Assembly: GCF_000705555.1 (NCBI RefSeq)
Contig: NZ_JMQN01000028.1
Span: forward strand, 1-64,000
Length of the DNA stretch: 64,000 nucleotides
Reading direction: 5' to 3'
DNA from: Marinobacterium lacunae
Lineage (GTDB): Bacteria > Pseudomonadota > Gammaproteobacteria > Pseudomonadales > Balneatricaceae
The notes beneath the pieces are model-generated. The model was given only the letters and a program-made list of their open reading frames with translations, was not told where the DNA came from and did no database searches. Position numbers and translations under genes: made by a program. Each line of letters begins with the position of its first letter. Position 1 is the stretch's first letter. Shown in pieces: positions 63,410-64,000 of the stretch.

Positions 63410-64000
63410 TTAACCCTTTGTCAGCCGCTCGACGGTCTCTTCTACAGAGGTCAGGATGCCTCTTAGCATGCCCAGTTCGGTCTTTTCGGGGCGAGAACGG
63501 TTGAAATAGCGCTTAAGCTTGTCCATTACCCGTCCCTCATGTTGGGGAATGATAAAGTTGGTAAGTCGTAATACGCGCTCCAGATGTTCATAGAACAGAA
63601 CCATCTCGTGCTGGCGGGGATAGGGGGCCGGCTCAGCGTTGGATGTCTCCGTTTTGCGGGCAGCTCGGCGCAGCTCGTAGCAGACGAGCTGAATGGCCTG
63701 GGCCACATTGAGAACGGGGTATTCCGGGTTGGCGTCGATATACAGATGACGATTACACAGCAGCATTTCGTGATTATTTAGCCCCATGGTTTCACGGCCA
63801 AAAAGAATCGCGATCTGACCGCTGTGGGCTTCCTGGACGGCGACACCGGCAGTTGTTTCAAGATCGAGTAGCGGCAGGTCATAGCTACGCTCTCGGGCGC
63901 TGGTGCCGATGACAAGCTGGCAGTCCGCAATCGCTTCTTCAACGCTGCTGACGACGACGGCGTCGGCCAACAGATCCTTGGCGCCGGCTGCACGTGATTC
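63410..64000 (-). CDS. trmJ: tRNA (cytidine/uridine-2'-O-)-methyltransferase TrmJ (5' end missing)
   Basis: SPOUT-class enzyme that methylates the ribose of tRNA residue 32. The visible 196 residues include ESRAAGAKDLLADAVV, the SAM-site segment AILFGRETMGLNNHEMLLC, VLNVAQAIQLVCYELRRAA (knot region) and the C-terminal helical tail. The frame stays open to the window edge, so roughly the first 50 residues are outside. It precedes the small coiled-coil gene and roxA on the same strand. Confidence 0.93.
   Translation of the reverse strand, partial: ESRAAGAKDLLADAVVVSSVEEAIADCQLVIGTSARERSYDLPLLDLETTAGVAVQEAHSGQIAILFGRETMGLNNHEMLLCNRHLYIDANPEYPVLNVAQAIQLVCYELRRAARKTETSNAEPAPYPRQHEMVLFYEHLERVLRLTNFIIPQHEGRVMDKLKRYFNRSRPEKTELGMLRGILTSVEETVERLTKG

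Overview
The window reads as chromosomal core DNA of a gammaproteobacterium of the Pseudomonadales/Oceanospirillales type. Three things support this: gene order close to Pseudomonas (leuC-leuD-leuB-asd-usg-fimV-truA-trpF-accD-folC-SPOR-cvpA-purF; tRNA-Arg/His/Leu/His-tig-clpP-clpX; prmB-aroC divergent from smrB), uniform moderate-GC codon use, and lineage-typical enzymes (865-residue AcnB, 532-residue AceA, FimV). A genus cannot be fixed from the sequence. I saw no transposase, integrase, phage gene, CRISPR array or rRNA operon.

Layout. 1-6349: a protein tail with a perfect QPE repeat, a small membrane protein, gpsA and sixA, a PglL/O-antigen-ligase-like membrane enzyme on the other strand, and a hydrolase / DUF4892-OmpA-like / patatin run. 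6335-11016: folE, smrB, prmB, aroC, speD, speE. 11032-15084: an MFS transporter, a small PHA-linked protein, phaR, and the convergent class III PHA synthase pair phaE-phaC. 15185-21729: a LysR regulator divergent from leuCDB, then asd and its paralogue. 21908-31349: fimV to purF. 31429-35509: thpR, dusC and a complete AmmeMemoRadiSam set (radical SAM enzyme divergent from Memo and AMMECR1). 35543-39269: an Hsp20 gene with a sigma-32-like promoter and a ROSE-like thermometer, a DUF2185 gene, and acnB.

39493-43515 is the least explained and most interesting part: its own promoter, six tightly spaced genes and a terminator. The genes encode an unknown 152-residue protein, a 370-residue protein with a receiver-like N-terminus, a protein with a roadblock-like C-terminal half, a Roadblock/LC7 protein, a stand-alone Aer-like PAS protein, and a PhnD-like ligand-binding protein that has no signal peptide. 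No transporter, histidine kinase, methyl-accepting protein or Ras-like GTPase accompanies them. It looks like an uncharacterised cytoplasmic sensing module.

43517-50625: an M48 lipoprotein protease, miaE, lpxH, ppiB, glnS, a propeller-like lipoprotein and cysS. 50714-54966: four tRNAs with their promoter, then tig, clpP and clpX; lon does not follow. 55026-59636: a degenerate EAL-HDOD protein, a YlqF-type GTPase with a small basic partner, a CDGSH protein, a HAD phosphatase, a DUF2892 protein and a Crp/Fnr regulator. 59807-64000: aceA with a long upstream region carrying repeated TGTAGT/ACTACA elements, then a RoxA-type oxygenase, a small coiled-coil protein and the 3' part of trmJ. Recurrent themes are translation quality and RNA modification (smrB, prmB, truA, dusC, miaE, roxA, trmJ), acetate/fatty-acid carbon storage and use (PHA, aceA, acnB) and envelope upkeep.
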